From Shewanella putrefaciens (GTDB taxonomy: Bacteria > Pseudomonadota > Gammaproteobacteria > Enterobacterales > Shewanellaceae): a DNA stretch of 64,000 bases. A program made the position numbers and the translations under genes. The notes beneath the pieces are model-generated. The model saw nothing but the letters and a program-made list of their open reading frames with translations, was not told the DNA's origin and made no database searches. The stretch spans positions 62,001-126,000 of the forward strand of contig NZ_CP066369.1 in NCBI RefSeq assembly GCF_016406305.1, written 5' to 3'. Positions 19,239 through 28,650 of the stretch are shown piece after piece; the first letter of the stretch is position 1, and the number at the start of each line of letters is the position of its first letter.

Positions 19239-19970
19239 TTGATTTCTATCGTGATCCCGGCTAAAGATGAGGCAGGTAATATTGGCCCCCTGATGGAGGA
19301 AATATGCCATGCCCTCAAAGGTGTGACTGAGTTTGAAATTCTCGTTGTCGATGATGGCAGCCAAGACGATACCTTCGGCGAAGTAATGCGCACAGCCACT
19401 TTGCAGCAATGCGACGCTAAAGCGATTCGCCATGAACGCAGCACTGGGCAAAGTACCGCAATTTCCACTGGAGTCTTGCATGCCCGCGGTAAATACATTG
19501 TGACCTTAGATGCCGACGGTCAAAATGATCCCGCCGATATTCCCGCCATGCTTGCCCAATTACCCCATATCCATGCCGAGCATTTTTGTATTGCGGGTTA
19601 CCGTAAACACCGCAAAGACACGGCATGGAAGCGGTTTCAATCCCGTGTTGCCAATAAGGTCCGTGATGCGTTGTTGCACGATGGTGTGCCCGATACTGGC
19701 TGCGGGCTTAAACTCTTCCCCCGGGAAACCTTCCTGCGTTTGCCGTATTTCGATCATATGCACAGATACATACCTGCATTAGTGCGTCGTATGGGCGGGG
19801 AGATTTTTATTTCTGTGGTCAATCATAGGGATCGTCAGGTCGGTGTCTCTAAGTACACGGCTTGGAATCGCGCTTGGGTCGGCATAGTCGATATTATGGG
19901 GGTGATGTGGCTTGGACGTAGGGCGAAGATAGCTAAGGTTGCTCGCAGTCAAGCAAGCTGGCGTGACTGA
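19239..19970 (+). CDS. GT2 polyprenyl-phosphate glycosyltransferase (DPM1/ArnC/RgtE-like)
   Basis: A 243-residue family 2 glycosyltransferase of the dolichyl-phosphate-mannose-synthase type without C-terminal membrane helices. It has the start SIVIPAKDEAGNIGPLMEEI, VVDDGSQDDT and the metal-binding LDADGQNDPADIP, then DTGCGLKLFPRETF. Such enzymes put a sugar on undecaprenyl phosphate. The start is TTG at 19239 with GGAG about 8 bases before. Two bases after its stop comes the VTT protein gene, then an ArnT-like transferase that would use the lipid-linked sugar. Confidence 0.88.
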   Translation: MISIVIPAKDEAGNIGPLMEEICHALKGVTEFEILVVDDGSQDDTFGEVMRTATLQQCDAKAIRHERSTGQSTAISTGVLHARGKYIVTLDADGQNDPADIPAMLAQLPHIHAEHFCIAGYRKHRKDTAWKRFQSRVANKVRDALLHDGVPDTGCGLKLFPRETFLRLPYFDHMHRYIPALVRRMGGEIFISVVNHRDRQVGVSKYTAWNRAWVGIVDIMGVMWLGRRAKIAKVARSQASWRD

Positions 19971-19972
19971 TA

Positions 19973-20635
19973 ATGAAGCGACTCTATAAGACGGTGTTTA
20001 TCGTCTGCATCCTGCTGGTGTTGATGTTTGCCGTCCAGCAGGGGATGTTTGAGCATTTGACCGATAGTAACTGGGTCGCGCATTTTATTGCCGACAAAGG
20101 TGGTTTTGCGCTCTTAGTCTTATTATTAGTTGGCGCCTTGTTTACCGCCGTTGGAGGGCCGAGGCAGGTCATTGCCTTTGTTTTTGGCTTTGCCTTAGGC
20201 GGTCTTTATGGTGGTCTTTTCTCGACGCTAGCCGCTTTACTTGGCTGCGTGTTTGCTTTCTATGTGGCGAGATTCACCATTCGCAGCAGTCTACAGCGTC
20301 GGTTTGGTAAGCGCCTGCAAAAGTTTGAAGCCCTGATTATCCACAAAACTTGGCTGAAGGTCTTAATGATCCGTCTGCTGCCCGTCGGCAGTAATTTACT
20401 CACTAATCTGTGTGCGGGGGCGACTCACGTGCCCGCAGGGGGATTTATGCTGGGCAGTGTATTAGGTTATTTGCCGCAGATGCTGATTTTTAGTTTTGCC
20501 GGCGCTGGCATCGGCTTATCCGATCATAATCAGCTTGGGATCAGCATAGGTTTATTTATCTTATCTAGCCTAATAGGCGCGTATTTGTACCGTTCTAGCC
20601 TGCGTAAACAGGTGGATGAATTGGAAACCGAATAA
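19973..20635 (+). CDS. VTT/DedA-like membrane protein (TVP38/TMEM64 family)
   Basis: A 220-residue integral membrane protein with about five hydrophobic segments and the VTT-domain signature region GALFTAVGGPRQVIAFVFGFALGG, then LMIRLLPVGSNLLTNLCAGAT. Some DedA/VTT relatives flip undecaprenyl phosphate or other lipids. Placed between a lipid-carrier glycosyltransferase and a GT83 transferase, a role in moving the sugar-lipid or the carrier across the inner membrane is plausible, but that is inference from position only. Confidence 0.82.
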   Translation: MKRLYKTVFIVCILLVLMFAVQQGMFEHLTDSNWVAHFIADKGGFALLVLLLVGALFTAVGGPRQVIAFVFGFALGGLYGGLFSTLAALLGCVFAFYVARFTIRSSLQRRFGKRLQKFEALIIHKTWLKVLMIRLLPVGSNLLTNLCAGATHVPAGGFMLGSVLGYLPQMLIFSFAGAGIGLSDHNQLGISIGLFILSSLIGAYLYRSSLRKQVDELETE

Positions 20636-20653
20636 GAGTAATAAGGACCCGCA

Positions 20654-22378
20654 ATGGAAGCATTTGTGCGCCGTTTCAATAGTGAAGATTATTATCAGGT
20701 ACTCTGGCCTTTACTCTTGATGAGTCTATTGATTTTGCTGGTCGGGATTGGTTTTCGCTCTCCTTGGCCCGCCGACGAGCCACGCTTTGTTGAGGTCGCA
20801 CGGGAAATGGTGGCATCGGGGCAGTGGTTATTTCCGACCCGAGGCGGCGAGTACTATCCCGATAAACCACCGGTGTTTATGTGGGCCATAGCGCTATTTT
20901 ACCAACTGACGGGCTCCCTTAAACTCGCCTTTCTATTGCCTAATGCCCTGTGTGGCCTGTTGACTGTATTTCTCGTGTACGATCTTGGCGCAAAACTATG
21001 GAATGTGCGTGTGGGCCGTAATGCCGCATTACTACTCTTGATTGTGCCGCAGTTTTTAATGCAGGTTAAAAATGCTCAGATAGATGCCATGGTGATGTGT
21101 TGGATCACTGTGGGATGCTACGGCCTGATCCGCCACTTTATGCTCGGCCCCCAGTGGCGCTGGTATTTTATTGGTTGGGGTTTTATGGGGCTGGGGGTTA
21201 TCACTAAAGGAGTGGGATTTTTACCGCTGTTGATGTTAGTTCCTATCGGCATTTATGCCGTTAAGGAGAAAAGCCTTTTTCAAGGACGCTTGACTTGGCT
21301 CTGTCTTGCGGGGCCTTTGGCGATGCTCGCCGTGATCGCCTGCTGGTTAGTGCCTATGGTGCTAACGGTGCAAGCCCATGGCACGCCTGAGCTGGTTGCC
21401 TACCAAAACAATATTCTGTTTAAGCAAACCGGTGAGCGTTATGTCAACGCTTGGCATCATATTAAGCCTTGGTATTTCTTTATCTTAAGTGTTATTCCGT
21501 GGATGTGGTTCCCGATTTCTCTGCTGGTGGTCGCTTACTGGAAGCTATGGGTGCAGAAGGTTAAGGCCGATCCCAAGATTGGTATTTTACTGATTTGGGT
21601 GGCACTGGTGGTGCTGTTTTTTAGCATTAGCCCGGGTAAGCGCAATGTGTATATTCTGCCCGCATTACCTATGTTGGCCCTTGCGGCTTCTGCCGTATTA
21701 ACTGGGGTTGCGCCTAAGGTTTGGTTTGAAAGACTCGTGAGTGGCGCTCTGTGGTTTTTAGGCGGGGTAGTGTTGCTGGCGGGGGTGCTGGCATTGATTC
21801 ATCATCCCGCATTAGTCAAAGCCCTTGCCGACTATACCGATGATTTAACAGGTATTGGTTACTTGTTTATCTTGCTTGGCCTTTTGTGGTTTTTACTGCT
21901 TTGGCTCGGGCGCAAACAATTCGCCCTCGTGAAGGTGGGGATTGTCTCTGCCCTAGGTTGGGTGCTCGTCAGCACTTGGGGATACGCTATGCTGGATGAG
22001 ATGCGTACCCCGAGGAGCTTGATGTTGCATACCGCAGCAGTGATTGGTGAAGATGCCGAGTTAGGCCTAGTGAACTTTAAAGAGCAGTTTATTTTGTTCT
22101 CGCCCATGAGTGTGACGCACTTTAGTTATTTAGCCCCAGTAGAAGAGCAAGAGCGCAATGCATGGCAATGGGTGCAGGAAAACAGACAGCGTTATCTATT
22201 AGTGCCAAGCGGGGCAAAACTGAGTTGTTTCAACATTAAAGGCGGTAAGAGCATGGGCATTGCCCACCGAGATGAGTGGATCTTACTCTCGGCCACAGAA
22301 ATGACGCCAGAATGTGCATCGCCAACGCGGGAATACCGCTACTTTACCGATCATCCTGGGCGCTGGTTAAAGGAATAA
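20654..22378 (+). CDS. ArnT/RgtA-like GT83 glycosyltransferase, lipid-linked sugar to LPS
   Basis: A 574-residue GT-C membrane glycosyltransferase. The first periplasmic loop has the family block WPADEPRFVEVAREMVASGQW with the catalytic-type aspartate-glutamate, followed by GGEYYPDKPPVFMW. About twelve hydrophobic segments follow and a soluble C-terminal end of about 110 residues. ArnT moves aminoarabinose and RgtA-type relatives move galacturonic acid from a polyprenyl carrier onto lipid A or core. Since no arn genes are here but ugd and a UDP-GlcA epimerase are, galacturonic acid is the more likely sugar (inference). A strong terminator follows. Confidence 0.87.
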   Translation: MEAFVRRFNSEDYYQVLWPLLLMSLLILLVGIGFRSPWPADEPRFVEVAREMVASGQWLFPTRGGEYYPDKPPVFMWAIALFYQLTGSLKLAFLLPNALCGLLTVFLVYDLGAKLWNVRVGRNAALLLLIVPQFLMQVKNAQIDAMVMCWITVGCYGLIRHFMLGPQWRWYFIGWGFMGLGVITKGVGFLPLLMLVPIGIYAVKEKSLFQGRLTWLCLAGPLAMLAVIACWLVPMVLTVQAHGTPELVAYQNNILFKQTGERYVNAWHHIKPWYFFILSVIPWMWFPISLLVVAYWKLWVQKVKADPKIGILLIWVALVVLFFSISPGKRNVYILPALPMLALAASAVLTGVAPKVWFERLVSGALWFLGGVVLLAGVLALIHHPALVKALADYTDDLTGIGYLFILLGLLWFLLLWLGRKQFALVKVGIVSALGWVLVSTWGYAMLDEMRTPRSLMLHTAAVIGEDAELGLVNFKEQFILFSPMSVTHFSYLAPVEEQERNAWQWVQENRQRYLLVPSGAKLSCFNIKGGKSMGIAHRDEWILLSATEMTPECASPTREYRYFTDHPGRWLKE

Positions 22379-22382
22379 ACGC

Positions 22383-22412
22383 AAAATGCCTGCAATTGTG
22401 CAGGCATTTTTT
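22383..22412. terminator. Intrinsic terminator after the GT83 gene
   Basis: A perfect 12-bp stem (AAAATGCCTGCA / TGCAGGCATTTT) with a 4-base loop (ATTG) runs into TTTTTT. It lies between the convergent GT83 gene and mutM and may serve both. Confidence 0.9.
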
Positions 22413-22425
22413 ATGGCTGTGAGCG

Positions 22426-23241
22426 CTAGCGCGTCTGACAAATTCCACAAAAGACTGTGGTGCGCTGGCCTAGACGGATTTCACTCAGTAGGTTGCCGCA
22501 GCTTGTGCAGGTTTCACCACCGCGGCCATATACATGCAGTTTTTGGGCGAAGTAGCCGGGTTTGCCATCGGCATTGGTAAAGTCTTTCAGCGTAGTGCCG
22601 CCCTGTTTAATGGCATGGGCGAGGATTTGTTTCACTTCGGCAACTAAAACGGTCAAACGCTCGATATCGATTTTACCTGCTTCGGCTTCGGGGTGAATCC
22701 CCGCGGCAAAGAGGGCTTCGTTAGCATAAATATTGCCCACTCCGACGACTATGTGGTTATCCATCAAACAGAGTTTAATGGCTTTTTTCTTGCCCGCTAA
22801 TGCAGCGGCTAATTGATTGGCATTAAACGCATTGGTTAAAGGTTCCGGGCCGAGTTTTGCCAGTAATGGATGGGCTTCTTCCGGGAGTTCACACCAGAGC
22901 CAAGCGCCAAAACGTCGCGGATCGTTAAAGCGTAAAATGCGGCCATTGGCGAGCACTAGGTCGATATGGTCATGCTTTTCTACTGGGGTGTCGTGGGGCA
23001 GAATTCGCAAACTGCCCGACATGCCTAAATGCACTATGCTAGTGCCCGCATCTGTGTCGATTAACAGGTACTTAGCTCGGCGGCGCACCTGACGTATAAC
23101 TTGGCCGATAATTTGTTTGGCGATGTCAGGTACGGGCCAGCGTAGCGAGCCATTGCGGATCACAAGATCAACCACGGTTTGCTCGACAAGGAAGGGTGCA
23201 ATACCCTGACGGGTGACTTCAACTTCTGGTAATTCCGGCAT
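22426..23241 (-). CDS. mutM: Formamidopyrimidine-DNA glycosylase
   Basis: A 271-residue base-excision repair enzyme removing 8-oxoguanine and formamidopyrimidines, with AP lyase activity. The catalytic start [13 protein letters not shown] (Pro2, Glu3) is intact. The C-terminal zinc finger CTSCGNLL ... FCGICQ and the DNA-binding VGNIYANE loop are present. The length matches E. coli (269). It is followed upstream by a small membrane-anchored protein of unknown function. Confidence 0.97.
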   Translation of the reverse strand: MPELPEVEVTRQGIAPFLVEQTVVDLVIRNGSLRWPVPDIAKQIIGQVIRQVRRRAKYLLIDTDAGTSIVHLGMSGSLRILPHDTPVEKHDHIDLVLANGRILRFNDPRRFGAWLWCELPEEAHPLLAKLGPEPLTNAFNANQLAAALAGKKKAIKLCLMDNHIVVGVGNIYANEALFAAGIHPEAEAGKIDIERLTVLVAEVKQILAHAIKQGGTTLKDFTNADGKPGYFAQKLHVYGRGGETCTSCGNLLSEIRLGQRTTVFCGICQTR

Positions 23242-23275
23242 GGATTCTTTCTTATCTTAAGTCAAATTGACCGCA

Positions 23276-23731
23276 TTAAGCCGCGGGTTTGGCATCTATG
23301 ATAGGTTGTAGTTTGGCGCGTAAACTCGGTGGCACTAAGTACCAATTACCCGCGGGAGATTTTAAGGCGCCCTCAATGGGGAAATAAAGCCACAGCTGTG
23401 GATCGGCAATATCGGCGATTTGAATCACTAATTCCTGTGGTTTATCTGCTGATTGTGGTGCTTTCGCTAAAGGGGATACCAGTACCGTTTGCCATGCATT
23501 TGCCCATTCATCGCAGTTGAGTATTTTAGTATCGCACTCCCATAGTGTGGCTTGCTTATGTAGCCACAAGCCATCGAGTTGCAATTGTGCAAGCGGGGCA
23601 TGGTCGTCAAACAGGCGCTTGGCGTCACTGGGGATATTATGGGTTTTTCTATCCATAAAAGTGAGCACTGCCACCATAAAGACGCAGGCGAAAATGATGA
23701 TGTTATTCCACTGTTTACGAGTTAGGGCCAT
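23276..23731 (-). CDS. Conserved hypothetical, membrane-anchored protein
   Basis: A protein of about 151 residues with one N-terminal transmembrane segment (NNIIIFACVFMVAVLTFM, about residues 8-25) and a soluble, probably periplasmic, domain of about 120 residues rich in Trp and Leu. I do not recognise a domain. The start MALTRKQW at 23731 places the helix normally; the frame is open to 23782. It is 34 bases upstream of mutM on the same strand and may share its transcript. Confidence 0.7.
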   Translation of the reverse strand: MALTRKQWNNIIIFACVFMVAVLTFMDRKTHNIPSDAKRLFDDHAPLAQLQLDGLWLHKQATLWECDTKILNCDEWANAWQTVLVSPLAKAPQSADKPQELVIQIADIADPQLWLYFPIEGALKSPAGNWYLVPPSLRAKLQPIIDAKPAA

Positions 23732-23822
23732 GATAATGCGCGACAACGAGTAGGGGATGATACCCGAGTTTATCACGCCCAAAGTGAGATGCTAGTCCTG
23801 CGAGTGCGTTGAACTTTGTGGG

Positions 23823-24806
23823 TTAGCCGCCCGTTACATTCATAAAGCGTAGGATTTGCACCGCGTTATGATCGAACTCATGTTGTTTGGGCTTAAGGTT
23901 AATGCCGGCAAGAATGGCGGCTTTAAGCCTCTCGATATCCCCTGGGAATTGACGCACTATGCTTTTAAGATCAACGGCATGCTCATTGCCCAAACAGAGC
24001 AGTAATTGGCCTTCGACAGTGACTCTGACCCTGTTGCACTCATGGCAAAAGTTGTGGCTATGGGGCGAGATAAAACCGATATGGATTGGGCTGTTGGCCA
24101 TAGTGTAATATCGCGCTGGGCCACCGGTGCGCTTATCGGAGAGTTTGAGTGGATAGCGCGTTTCTATGATGGCTTTGACTTCATCACTGCTGCAGTGGCG
24201 GGCGCGCTTACGTTCATCTATTTCGCCGAGGGGCATTTCTTCGATAAAGGCGATATCTAAGTTCCGCTCGCGGCAAAAATCCACAAGATCAATAACTTCA
24301 TTATCATTTTGCTGTTTTAAAATAACGGCATTTATTTTAATGCGCCCAAAGCCTGCGGCAATGGCGGCATCGATACCTTCGATAACTCGCTCGAGCTTAC
24401 CGTTGCGGGTTAACTGGGTAAAAAGCGTGGGATTTAAGGTGTCTAGGCTGATATTGAGGCGGGTTAATCCCGCATCGAACATAGGTTTGGCAAGCTTAGT
24501 CAGCCTCGAGCCGTTCGTCGTCATGGACAAATCCTTAAGTCCAGGGAGTTTGCCGAGCAGGCTGACAAGTTGATCGCAATCGGTGCGCACTAAGGGCTCG
24601 CCCCCGGTTAGGCGGATTTTCGTCACGCCTAGCTCGGTAAAGGCTTGGGCAATCCAAGCTAATTCTTCGAGGTGCAGCACTTGGTCCCTAGGCAGAAAAC
24701 AGGGATTTTCGGTCATGCAATAGACGCAGCGAAAGTCACAGCGGTCGGTAACCGAAAGCCTTAAATATTCGACCCGACGGCCAAAGGGATCTACTAGTAA
24801 ACTCAT
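23823..24806 (-). CDS. moaA: GTP 3',8-cyclase MoaA
   Basis: A 327-residue radical-SAM enzyme making 3',8-cyclo-GTP, the first step of molybdopterin synthesis. The SAM cluster motif CDFRCVYC is near residue 23-30 and the second [4Fe-4S] site is in FCHECNRVRVTVEGQLLLCLG. The C-terminal Gly-Gly (NVTGG) needed for activity is present. It ends the leftward tungstate/cofactor operon, 16 bases after mobB-moeA. The other first-step genes (moaB-moaE) are not in this window. Confidence 0.97.
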   Translation of the reverse strand: MSLLVDPFGRRVEYLRLSVTDRCDFRCVYCMTENPCFLPRDQVLHLEELAWIAQAFTELGVTKIRLTGGEPLVRTDCDQLVSLLGKLPGLKDLSMTTNGSRLTKLAKPMFDAGLTRLNISLDTLNPTLFTQLTRNGKLERVIEGIDAAIAAGFGRIKINAVILKQQNDNEVIDLVDFCRERNLDIAFIEEMPLGEIDERKRARHCSSDEVKAIIETRYPLKLSDKRTGGPARYYTMANSPIHIGFISPHSHNFCHECNRVRVTVEGQLLLCLGNEHAVDLKSIVRQFPGDIERLKAAILAGINLKPKQHEFDHNAVQILRFMNVTGG

Positions 24807-24822
24807 AGGTGCTCACTGGCTC

Positions 24823-26622
24823 CTAAAGTAAATCCGCAAAGGGTTGAATAAACACGGTTTCACCTGTATTCACTACTTCAGCCTCATCGCCAATGATGAT
24901 AAGGCAATTGCCTGTGACCATGGAACTTAACATGCCCGAACCTTGGTTGCCTGTGCTGCTCACGTGTAGGCGTCCGTCCTTGCCGAGGTGATAAATACCG
25001 CGCATAAACTCGGTACGGCCTTGGCGGCTTCGCAGGGTTTCATCAGTGATGGCTGGAAATAATGGCGCTTGCCAATTGAGTTCACCACCCAGTTTACGCA
25101 GCGCTGGCTGCACAAATTGCAGGAAAGACACCATAACGGCCACGGGATTACCCGGCAGACCGAAGAACAGCGTTTCCCCAATTTTACCAAAGGCGAGCGG
25201 ACGGCCTGGACGCATATTGATCCGCCAGAAATCGATATTGCCAAGGCGGGCGAGCACAGTCTTAATGTAATCGGCATCACCTACGGATACCCCGCCGGAG
25301 CTAATCACTACATCGGCCTGGGTTGCTGCCTGTGCAAGGGTGGCTTCGAGGGCGGCCTCTGAATCTTCAATGATGCCTAAATCTATGACTTCACAGCCTA
25401 AGCGCTTTGCCATCGCCTTGATAGTAAAGCGATTTGAATCATAAATGCAGTTAGCCTTTAGCTCATCGCCGGGTTGGCTCACTTCATCGCCAGTAGAGAA
25501 CACGGCAACCCTGGGGCGACGATAGACACTGACACTATTGAGACCTAGGGAGGCGAGTAAACCTTGCTCTGCGGCGCCTAGACGGGTGGCTTTTGCGAGT
25601 GCAACTTGCCCCTTGGCGATATCTTCCCCCGCGAGGCGAACATGCTGACCTAGTTCAATATGGCCCTGCAGGCTCACAAGACCATCGACCTCTTGGGCGA
25701 GTTCTCTGGGTTGGACTGTATCGGCGCCTGCGGGCACAGGAGCGCCCGTCATGATCCGCACTGTTTCACCGACCTTGAGCGTGCCAGCATAGTGATGGCC
25801 GGCAAGCACTTCACCGACAAGTTTAAAGCTTGCTGGCATAGGGTCTTGATAAATAAAGGCGTAACCGTCCATTGCCGAGTTAGTCTGCTGTGGTACGTCG
25901 ACGGGAGAAATGCTGTCGCTGGCGAGTACGCGGTTATCCAAGGCATCTAAGTCAAGGGCTTCAACCTCTGCGACTGGGGACACATGGGATAAAATCTGTG
26001 CTAACCCTTGGCTCACTGTGAGATTTTTATCATTGCCTAGTTCACAGGCATCCACAGTGTTGATCGGCAGCTTGATACTGGGCGCTTGCCAGTTGTGGGC
26101 ATATTCCATCACAAAGTCGGCAATTTGGCTGACATTGTTGAGATCGAGGCGACGTAGCTCGCTCGGCAACTGAGTGTCATCGCAACAGGCGATGGCGAGA
26201 ATATTGTCATCTTGGGTGTAGATAAAAGGTTTGTCGTGGGCGGCGCGGTGTAATTCGATTTTAGGTAATGTGAGCTTCTTAAAACCTTCGACGAGGACGA
26301 TATCGACTTTATCGGCCTCGATTTGTTTTAGCAGATGGACGAGTTCAGGGTCGCCGTCGCGCGCATCTTCCGTCATCAGTGCCCAACGTACATGGGAGGC
26401 GACCAGCATTTGCCGCGCGCCAGCTTTACGCATTTCATAACTGTCTTTACCGGGGATATCCACATCGAAGTTATGGTGGGCATGTTTGATAACGGCTAAA
26501 CGTAGCCCCCGTTGGTTTAATTCGGGGATTAACTGCTTGAGTAAGGTGGTTTTCCCCGTGCCGCTATAGGCACAAAATCCGAGAACGGGAATAGCGAGCG
26601 GATTGACGAAGGGGTTACTCAT
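24823..26622 (-). CDS. Fused MobB-MoeA: MGD synthesis adaptor and molybdenum insertase
   Basis: A 599-residue fusion. Residues 1 to about 170 are MobB, a P-loop protein (CAYSGTGKTTLLKQL, then VIKHAHHNFD) that binds GTP and assists guanine dinucleotide attachment. From about 185 on is MoeA, which inserts molybdate (or tungstate) into adenylylated molybdopterin, with VPQQTNSAMDGYA, GAPVPAGADTV, FSTGDEV, SSGGVSVGD and the C-terminal GNQGSGMLSSM. I prefer ATG 26622, which has AGAGG 5 bases before, over GTG 26628. Downstream of mobA by 29 bases. Confidence 0.93.
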   Translation of the reverse strand: MSNPFVNPLAIPVLGFCAYSGTGKTTLLKQLIPELNQRGLRLAVIKHAHHNFDVDIPGKDSYEMRKAGARQMLVASHVRWALMTEDARDGDPELVHLLKQIEADKVDIVLVEGFKKLTLPKIELHRAAHDKPFIYTQDDNILAIACCDDTQLPSELRRLDLNNVSQIADFVMEYAHNWQAPSIKLPINTVDACELGNDKNLTVSQGLAQILSHVSPVAEVEALDLDALDNRVLASDSISPVDVPQQTNSAMDGYAFIYQDPMPASFKLVGEVLAGHHYAGTLKVGETVRIMTGAPVPAGADTVQPRELAQEVDGLVSLQGHIELGQHVRLAGEDIAKGQVALAKATRLGAAEQGLLASLGLNSVSVYRRPRVAVFSTGDEVSQPGDELKANCIYDSNRFTIKAMAKRLGCEVIDLGIIEDSEAALEATLAQAATQADVVISSGGVSVGDADYIKTVLARLGNIDFWRINMRPGRPLAFGKIGETLFFGLPGNPVAVMVSFLQFVQPALRKLGGELNWQAPLFPAITDETLRSRQGRTEFMRGIYHLGKDGRLHVSSTGNQGSGMLSSMVTGNCLIIIGDEAEVVNTGETVFIQPFADLL

Positions 26623-26651
26623 TTGCACCTCTAATCTGGGTTATGGGGGCT

Positions 26652-27245
26652 TTAGCTTTTAGTTATTTGCGCCGCCAGTCGTTGTTTTTGTTCCGGCGTA
26701 TTCACATTCACAAAGGCGTTGGCCTGATCGGCGAAAGATTCAACGACAAAGTGATGCTTGGCATACCAAAAGTCCACTTTACGCTCACCCGCCTCGAGAA
26801 AAGCTTTCATCGAGTCACGTAAGCAAGGTTTTAACAGTAAGACGACGGGTTGTTCATATTCACCGTCACTGGCGACCGCGATCTCCGCATCTTCAGTCTT
26901 AATCGCTGCCAACATCCGTGGCACAAGATCCAATGGCAGTAGCGGGCAGTCGCAGGGCACGACTAATAAATAGTCTGCCTCGGTCTGGCCCATAGCGCTA
27001 ATCATGCCCGCGAGGGGGCCGAGAAAACCAGTATGCTCATCGCTTATCACCTTAAAACCAAACTCAGCATACCGTGTTTGATTGCGATTTGCGTTGATCA
27101 GGATCTCCTTAACCTGAGGTTTTATCCTGTCAATCGTGTGTTCAATCATGGTCTTGCCATTTAATTCGACTAAACCTTTATCGTCCCCGCCCATACGGCG
27201 TGCCATGCCACCGGCGAGGATCACAGCATCAATTCGCAACGACAT
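26652..27245 (-). CDS. mobA: Molybdenum cofactor guanylyltransferase MobA
   Basis: A 197-residue enzyme transferring GMP to Mo-molybdopterin to form the MGD cofactor of DMSO-reductase-family enzymes such as formate dehydrogenases. The nucleotide-binding start [19 protein letters not shown] and the metal motif [10 protein letters not shown] are visible. The length is near E. coli MobA (194). ATG 27245 (MSLRID) is chosen; it overlaps the end of tupC by 17 bases, so tungstate import and cofactor finishing are translationally linked. Confidence 0.95.
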   Translation of the reverse strand: MSLRIDAVILAGGMARRMGGDDKGLVELNGKTMIEHTIDRIKPQVKEILINANRNQTRYAEFGFKVISDEHTGFLGPLAGMISAMGQTEADYLLVVPCDCPLLPLDLVPRMLAAIKTEDAEIAVASDGEYEQPVVLLLKPCLRDSMKAFLEAGERKVDFWYAKHHFVVESFADQANAFVNVNTPEQKQRLAAQITKS

Positions 27246-27939
27246 ATAAAGATCCCTCAACTGGAGCTGTTTGTACGGATTGAGATGAGATTAGCACTCG
27301 CTCGCCTTCTATGTGCCATTGTTGTTTGCAGATGGCGGTTAACGCGCAATTTTGGTGACTGCTGAGCAGCATGCCTGTGCCTTCTTGTTTTAATTGTTGG
27401 ATCATCTGCAATACCAGTGCTTGGGAATCCTTGTCCATATTGGAGGTCGGCTCATCGAGCATCAGGAGTTTAGGTTGCAGTATCCAAGCGCGTGCAATGG
27501 CGAGACGTTGCCTTTCGCCTCCGGATAGGTTGCTCGCTCTAGCGTGTAATAGCGAACCTAACTGAGCTATATCAATGGCTTGCGCCGTGCGTTGTTTCGC
27601 CTTGGCCTTAGCTTCAGTGCTGAAACTGAGACCATAGTTAAGGTTGTACTCTACTGTGCCATCGAATAAATAAGGGTGCTGATGCAGGTAAACAGCCTTA
27701 CCTAGCAGAGGATTACGCTGCCACCAGGCATCAGTGGCAAAGCCGACGGCCTCGATATTTCCCTTAGTGGGTCTAATTAATCCGGCCAGAATTTTCATTA
27801 GGGTGGATTTACCCGACCCATTATCACCCTGAAGATAAATCACATCTCCCTGACACAATTCGAGTAATTCGGCTTGAAAGAGTAGGCGCGAGCCAAATGA
27901 CATTTCCAAGTCTCGGGCGGTGAGTTTTACCTGAGTCAT
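27229..27939 (-). CDS. tupC: Tungstate ABC transporter ATPase TupC
   Basis: A 236-residue ABC ATPase with Walker [10 protein letters not shown], signature LSGGERQR, Walker [10 protein letters not shown] and switch SSHQN. It powers the TupB permease encoded 3 bases upstream. It lacks the C-terminal regulatory domain of ModC, as is usual for TupC. Substrate assignment rests on TupA. Confidence 0.92.
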   Translation of the reverse strand: MTQVKLTARDLEMSFGSRLLFQAELLELCQGDVIYLQGDNGSGKSTLMKILAGLIRPTKGNIEAVGFATDAWWQRNPLLGKAVYLHQHPYLFDGTVEYNLNYGLSFSTEAKAKAKQRTAQAIDIAQLGSLLHARASNLSGGERQRLAIARAWILQPKLLMLDEPTSNMDKDSQALVLQMIQQLKQEGTGMLLSSHQNCALTAICKQQWHIEGERVLISSQSVQTAPVEGSLYVVAN

Positions 27940-27942
27940 AGG

Positions 27943-28650
27943 TTAATGGCTCCTTGGCATAGCTTTGCCCCGTAAACTACCTAAAGCAAAGTTAAGGATC
28001 AAGGCCAAGATAAGCAGCACGAGTCCAAGGGCGATTGCTTGAGCAAAATCACCTTTGCTGGTTTCCAGCGCGATGGCGGTGGGGATATTACGGGTCACGT
28101 TTAAAATATTGCCGCCAACCATCATAGAACAACCCACTTCGGTCAGAATACGACTAAAGGCGGCGACAATGGCCAAGAGTAGGGGCATGCGCAGCTCACG
28201 GCATACTGTCCACACGGCTCGACCCCAGGAGGCGCCTAAGGTGCGTGAGGTTTCCCATGCCCGGCGATCGACGCTGGTAAAGGCGGCTTGGCTCATGGCG
28301 ATCAGTACTGGCGCGCAGATCAACATTTGCCCGAGGATCATGCCTTCTTGGGTGAATAACCACTTTAAGTCCCCCAGCGGGCCATTGCGGGTCAGGAGTA
28401 AATACACCAGCAAACCTATTACCACAGTAGGGATAGATTGCAGGGTTTGGACTAAGTTAGTGACTAACCATTTACCACGAAAGGGCGCAAAGGCGAGTAC
28501 AAAACCGAGCACCATAGAGGGGACTAAGGTGATTAACAGCGCCGCGAAAGAAACGGCAAACGAGACAGAGATGATGGACCAAACGTCGGGGTCCAATGAA
28601 AACAGCAGGCTCAACGCCTGCTGTAACAGTACTAGCCAGCCGTCGTTCAT
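27943..28650 (-). CDS. tupB: Tungstate ABC transporter permease TupB
   Basis: A 235-residue inner-membrane permease with about six hydrophobic segments and the cytoplasmic EAA-like loop ETSRTLGASWGRAVWTVCREL that docks the ATPase. The first hydrophobic blocks and PTVVIGLLVYLLLTRNGPLG are typical of the TupB/WtpB group. It overlaps the tupA stop by 4 bases. A molybdate-type substrate cannot be ruled out without the binding protein, but TupA is diagnostic. Confidence 0.92.
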   Translation of the reverse strand: MNDGWLVLLQQALSLLFSLDPDVWSIISVSFAVSFAALLITLVPSMVLGFVLAFAPFRGKWLVTNLVQTLQSIPTVVIGLLVYLLLTRNGPLGDLKWLFTQEGMILGQMLICAPVLIAMSQAAFTSVDRRAWETSRTLGASWGRAVWTVCRELRMPLLLAIVAAFSRILTEVGCSMMVGGNILNVTRNIPTAIALETSKGDFAQAIALGLVLLILALILNFALGSLRGKAMPRSH

